Positions 2,873 to 5,845 of a stretch of DNA of 5,845 nt are shown one piece after another. Origin of the DNA: Cyanobacteria bacterium NC_groundwater_1444_Ag_S-0.65um_54_12. Its GTDB lineage: Bacteria > Cyanobacteriota > Sericytochromatia > S15B-MN24 > VGJW01. The position numbers and the translations under genes are program-made. Location of the stretch: NCBI GenBank assembly GCA_016267585.1, contig JACQUT010000232.1, positions 1 through 5,845 of the forward strand, written 5' to 3'. Numbering within the stretch: position 1 is the stretch's first letter; every line of letters starts with the position of its first letter. The notes under the pieces were generated by a model. That model searched no databases and had not been told where the DNA came from. It saw nothing but the letters and a program-made list of their open reading frames with translations.

Positions 2873-5845
2873 ATGGGGTTCTACCTCAGAAAGAGCGTCT
2901 CAGTGGGACCATTCCGGTTCAATTTCTCGAAGTCAGGCACTGGAGTATCGATTGGCGTCCGGGGGCTCAGAGTTGGCGCGGGCCCTCGCGGCAGTTATGT
3001 GCATGTCGGCCAGGACGGCGTCTATTATCGGGCCACGCTCTCCGTCCGTCAAAAAGCTCCGTTCACGAGTTCGGTCGAACCCCTTCCGCCCGACTCATTC
3101 CATGACGATCTGGTGCCCATAGACACCGGGAACGTCCTGGCTATGCAAGACTCCTCTTCAGTAGAGCTTCTGAATGAGATTCGCCGCGTCCATCAATTGA
3201 AAACGCTGACCTGGCCGGTGGCCGTAGCCGCCATCGCAGTTATTTTGGGCGTGCACTACCAATCCAATTCAGAGCCCTTGACGGCATGTATGCTGGTGAT
3301 CGCGGCCATCGTCGTCGCGCTTGCCCTCTACCGGGACCGGATCAGTCATTCGATCGTCTTGTTTTACGATCTTGGGCCCGCAGCCGAGCAAGCCTATGAC
3401 CAACTCCATTCAGCGGCTGATAGCCTGGCAAATTGCAGCCGGATCTGGGTACAAACGGCTTCCGGCGCCGTTTCGGATTGGAAACAAAACGCGGGGGCAT
3501 CCGAAAATGTCCGCCGGTCAATGGCATTGGTGGGAAAAAATGCTCCCGCCATCCTCAAGACGAACATCGCCGTCCCGTTTCTTCGCGCCGCGGGCAAGGA
3601 GTTATTCTTCTTTCCCGATCGCATATTGGTGGTCGAGGGAACCACCGTTGGAGCCCTCGACTACGCTTCGCTCCAAATTGATCGCAGTGACGTCCGGTTC
3701 ATCGAAGAGGATGGCGTCCCGGCCGATGCCAAGGTGGTCGACCACCGGTGGCGGTTCGTCAACAAGGATGGTAGCCGTGACAAGCGGTTCAAGGACAATC
3801 GTCAGCTCCCGATAGCCCTGTACGAACAAGTGCGCCTTGCCAGCCCGACGGGCCTCAATCTTGTCATCCAATGTTCCAGACTGGGGGCGAGTGAGACCCT
3901 GGACTCGGCACTGAAGGCTATGTCTAGCCTTGAATCGCGGGAGCGCGGACCGGAGCTTCCCGCGCTTACCTCCGAGCCAAAGGCAATTCGTCAGCCCCTT
4001 CCACCTGCTCCCGAGCAACCGTCATCGCAACCGCCTGCCCGGGCTTCCATGCCTCCAGCGCCTCAACCCCCACCTCGGCAATTCGTTCCTTCCCAGGCAT
4101 CCGCCAAGCCCACACAAAGCGGCTTCTGGCACCCGGCGGGCACACCGGCTAAAGTGGGCCCCTATTCGATTCCTGACGGAATGGTTTACGTCGGCAGCGC
4201 CCTAAAGGCCCCGGCTGGCCATGGTATTGAGGCCGCCCTGATTGACCCGTCCCTGGAGGTAAATGCGGAGCAGGCAGACCATTCCGGGCAGGGCATGTCG
4301 TACTGGCCGACGTATTCCGGGATTTCGCCAGAAAGCCGAGCCGCCTATTTGCACTGGCTGGCCGGCGGACGGACCGATCCGGCGGCCTACATCGGCTACG
4401 TCTTCCTGTTCTTTTACGGCCTAGAGCGACGAATCCTCTTTGAGTATGAAGAATCTGCGGTCGAGCGGCCGGCCCTCATTGCCGAGGTCGAGCGCCTCAG
4501 AAATCTCTATCCCAGGAGCCATTCATTTCAAGGCTATGTGCGGCGCCTGATCGATTTCGTATCGGAACCGTCGCCCCGCGACATTTCCCTCGAAGAACCG
4601 CCTGCTAGGCCAGACCGTCGCGGCGGTCCCTCCGTGGGCTTTGAGGACGCGCTCTTGGGGTTCGCACGCAAGGGGAAACCATTACCTGCGGACTGGGCCT
4701 TCGCCTGGCTCTGGGGTGACTACGGAACCTACCTCAGGACACCCGCCATCCGGTGCGAAAAAGAGTTCGAGGAGCTGTTCAAGATCGGCTATGCCGCGCA
4801 ATTCGGACCGGGCCTCGAACTCAAAGCCATCGACCTCGGCGAGCAGACCATCGCCTATCAAGCCGCTAGCCCCTCACTCTTGACGGGGGTAGACATAAAG
4901 GTCACGAAGCGCGGCGGAATGGTCGTATCGAACGCCGAGGCCGCACTGGGTCAGATCCGCAAGCTCGCTGACGCCTGCACAGAAGACCTTGCGAGCTATA
5001 GCCGATTACTCGGGCGGTCACCCGGGGCGTCAGGCTCGGTCACTGTGGCTGCCCTTCCCGCGCCACTTGCGGCGAAGACTCCGCTCGGCGCTGACCTCAA
5101 GCGTTGGCTCGATGCGTCAGTCTCGGCCGCCGCACCCCTCTTGATCGAATGCGCGGAGCTGCTAGGCAAGGCGGGCCAGCGACCAGACGCCAAGCCCACC
5201 AAGACACTGTACGACAGCCTTGCTGTGTTGCTGGGCAAGCTTGGTTACGGCCTCACGCCGGATACCCGGGGTAACGAACCGCTCCCGGACACCAAGGGCC
5301 GGGTGGCGCTATTCCGAGCTGAATCGCAAGTCTGGCAGCCGTCGGACCGCTATCTCACTACCAGCCTGTTCGTTCAGCTCGGCGCGGCGCTTGCGGCATC
5401 GGACGCCGTGACAGAAGCTGAACACAGCAACCTTTCGGATGTGGTGGCCAAGGCGGAAGTGGCGTCAGACGAACGATCAAGGCTCAAGGCTCTGGTGGCT
5501 TGCCAGCTTGCATCCCCGCCTAGCCTGACCGGCATCAAGAAGCGGCTGGAAGCGGTCCCCAGCGAGCAGCGACTACTCCTGAAACACCACCTCCTGGCGG
5601 TCGCAGGCGCCGATGGGAAGATTTCGCCCCAGGAAATCAAGTTCCTGGCCAAAGTCTACCCGATGCTTGGATTCGACCAGGCGCTGGTCTACGAGGACCT
5701 TCACGCCATCGGCTCGGCTGCTCGTGCGGACGTCGAACCAGTGACCGTTGTTGCGGGAGGTCCTGCGACCCCGCAATTCAAGATTCCGGCGCCTCCTCGC
5801 GAGGAAATGGGCTTCAAGCTGGACCTCGCCCGGGTTCAGGCGAAG
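2873..5845 (+). CDS. DUF4236 - membrane hairpin - TerB-N - TerB protein, 3' end outside the window
   Basis: The frame is open for 991 codons to the window edge. ATG 2873 is the first start after an in-frame stop at 2858-2860 and has AGGAAGG (2863-2869) upstream. Residues 1-54 are a DUF4236 domain (MGFYLRKSV, SKSGTGVSIGVRG, DGVYY). Two hydrophobic spans (about 112-128 and 136-153) form a membrane hairpin, leaving both ends in the cytosol. Residues 160-345 form an unnamed globular region with FPDRILVVEG (247-256) and VNKDG (296-300). A proline-rich linker spans about 363-413. TerB-N begins near 418, with WPTYSG (478-483) and IGYVFLFFYGLERRIL (507-522), and extends to about 660. A TerB-like domain lies at about 820-945, including GADGKISPQE (912-921). 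A TerB-C domain is expected beyond the edge. Such proteins belong to ter-linked stress and defence operons; a Shango-like role (SngA) is inferred, not shown. The exact molecular activity is unknown. Confidence 0.92.
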   Translation, partial: MGFYLRKSVSVGPFRFNFSKSGTGVSIGVRGLRVGAGPRGSYVHVGQDGVYYRATLSVRQKAPFTSSVEPLPPDSFHDDLVPIDTGNVLAMQDSSSVELLNEIRRVHQLKTLTWPVAVAAIAVILGVHYQSNSEPLTACMLVIAAIVVALALYRDRISHSIVLFYDLGPAAEQAYDQLHSAADSLANCSRIWVQTASGAVSDWKQNAGASENVRRSMALVGKNAPAILKTNIAVPFLRAAGKELFFFPDRILVVEGTTVGALDYASLQIDRSDVRFIEEDGVPADAKVVDHRWRFVNKDGSRDKRFKDNRQLPIALYEQVRLASPTGLNLVIQCSRLGASETLDSALKAMSSLESRERGPELPALTSEPKAIRQPLPPAPEQPSSQPPARASMPPAPQPPPRQFVPSQASAKPTQSGFWHPAGTPAKVGPYSIPDGMVYVGSALKAPAGHGIEAALIDPSLEVNAEQADHSGQGMSYWPTYSGISPESRAAYLHWLAGGRTDPAAYIGYVFLFFYGLERRILFEYEESAVERPALIAEVERLRNLYPRSHSFQGYVRRLIDFVSEPSPRDISLEEPPARPDRRGGPSVGFEDALLGFARKGKPLPADWAFAWLWGDYGTYLRTPAIRCEKEFEELFKIGYAAQFGPGLELKAIDLGEQTIAYQAASPSLLTGVDIKVTKRGGMVVSNAEAALGQIRKLADACTEDLASYSRLLGRSPGASGSVTVAALPAPLAAKTPLGADLKRWLDASVSAAAPLLIECAELLGKAGQRPDAKPTKTLYDSLAVLLGKLGYGLTPDTRGNEPLPDTKGRVALFRAESQVWQPSDRYLTTSLFVQLGAALAASDAVTEAEHSNLSDVVAKAEVASDERSRLKALVACQLASPPSLTGIKKRLEAVPSEQRLLLKHHLLAVAGADGKISPQEIKFLAKVYPMLGFDQALVYEDLHAIGSAARADVEPVTVVAGGPATPQFKIPAPPREEMGFKLDLARVQAK

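Noticed and set aside
2809..3105. Plus-strand reading frame of 98 codons overlapping the start of the TerB gene
   Set aside because: Its right half is in another register over the clearly recognisable DUF4236 coding sequence, and its ATG has no ribosome binding site. Only the part left of 2873 might be a gene remnant.
3602..4018. Minus-strand reading frame of 138 codons and other frames within 3300-5780
   Set aside because: All lie inside the long TerB-protein frame, whose domains are recognisable, and have no family features of their own. Long antisense frames are expected in GC-rich genes.

Overview
The window holds two compositionally different blocks that meet at a scar of a mobile element. 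The left block (about 1-2270) carries the 3' part of an HD-GYP phosphodiesterase gene, two small predicted membrane-protein genes of unknown function on the same strand, and, convergent with them on the minus strand, a complete but isolated flagellar rod gene flgB. The middle (about 2271-2872) contains the 3' end of a group II intron on the minus strand: the last ~100 codons of its maturase, domain V and a probable domain VI. The right block (2873 to the window edge) is one long plus-strand reading frame of 991 codons, uninterrupted and still open at the end, encoding a DUF4236 - membrane hairpin - TerB-N - TerB protein.

Flagellar and c-di-GMP-type signalling genes point to a motile bacterium. 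DUF4236 and the intron maturase subtype are common in proteobacteria and related Gram-negative lineages, but I cannot name a genus. A sampled 60-base line of the HD-GYP gene is about 45% GC and one of the TerB gene about 65%, so the window looks like a mosaic, possibly the edge of an accessory or defence island.

The most interesting content is the TerB-N/TerB gene. Such proteins are known from ter-linked stress and defence operons, and a TerB-domain protein is the first component of the anti-phage system Shango (TerB protein, ATPase, helicase). The genes that would confirm this lie beyond the right edge. The second oddity is flgB without flgC after it, driven by what looks like its own sigma-70-type promoter and flanked upstream by the intron relic. 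No rRNA, tRNA or CRISPR array was seen.
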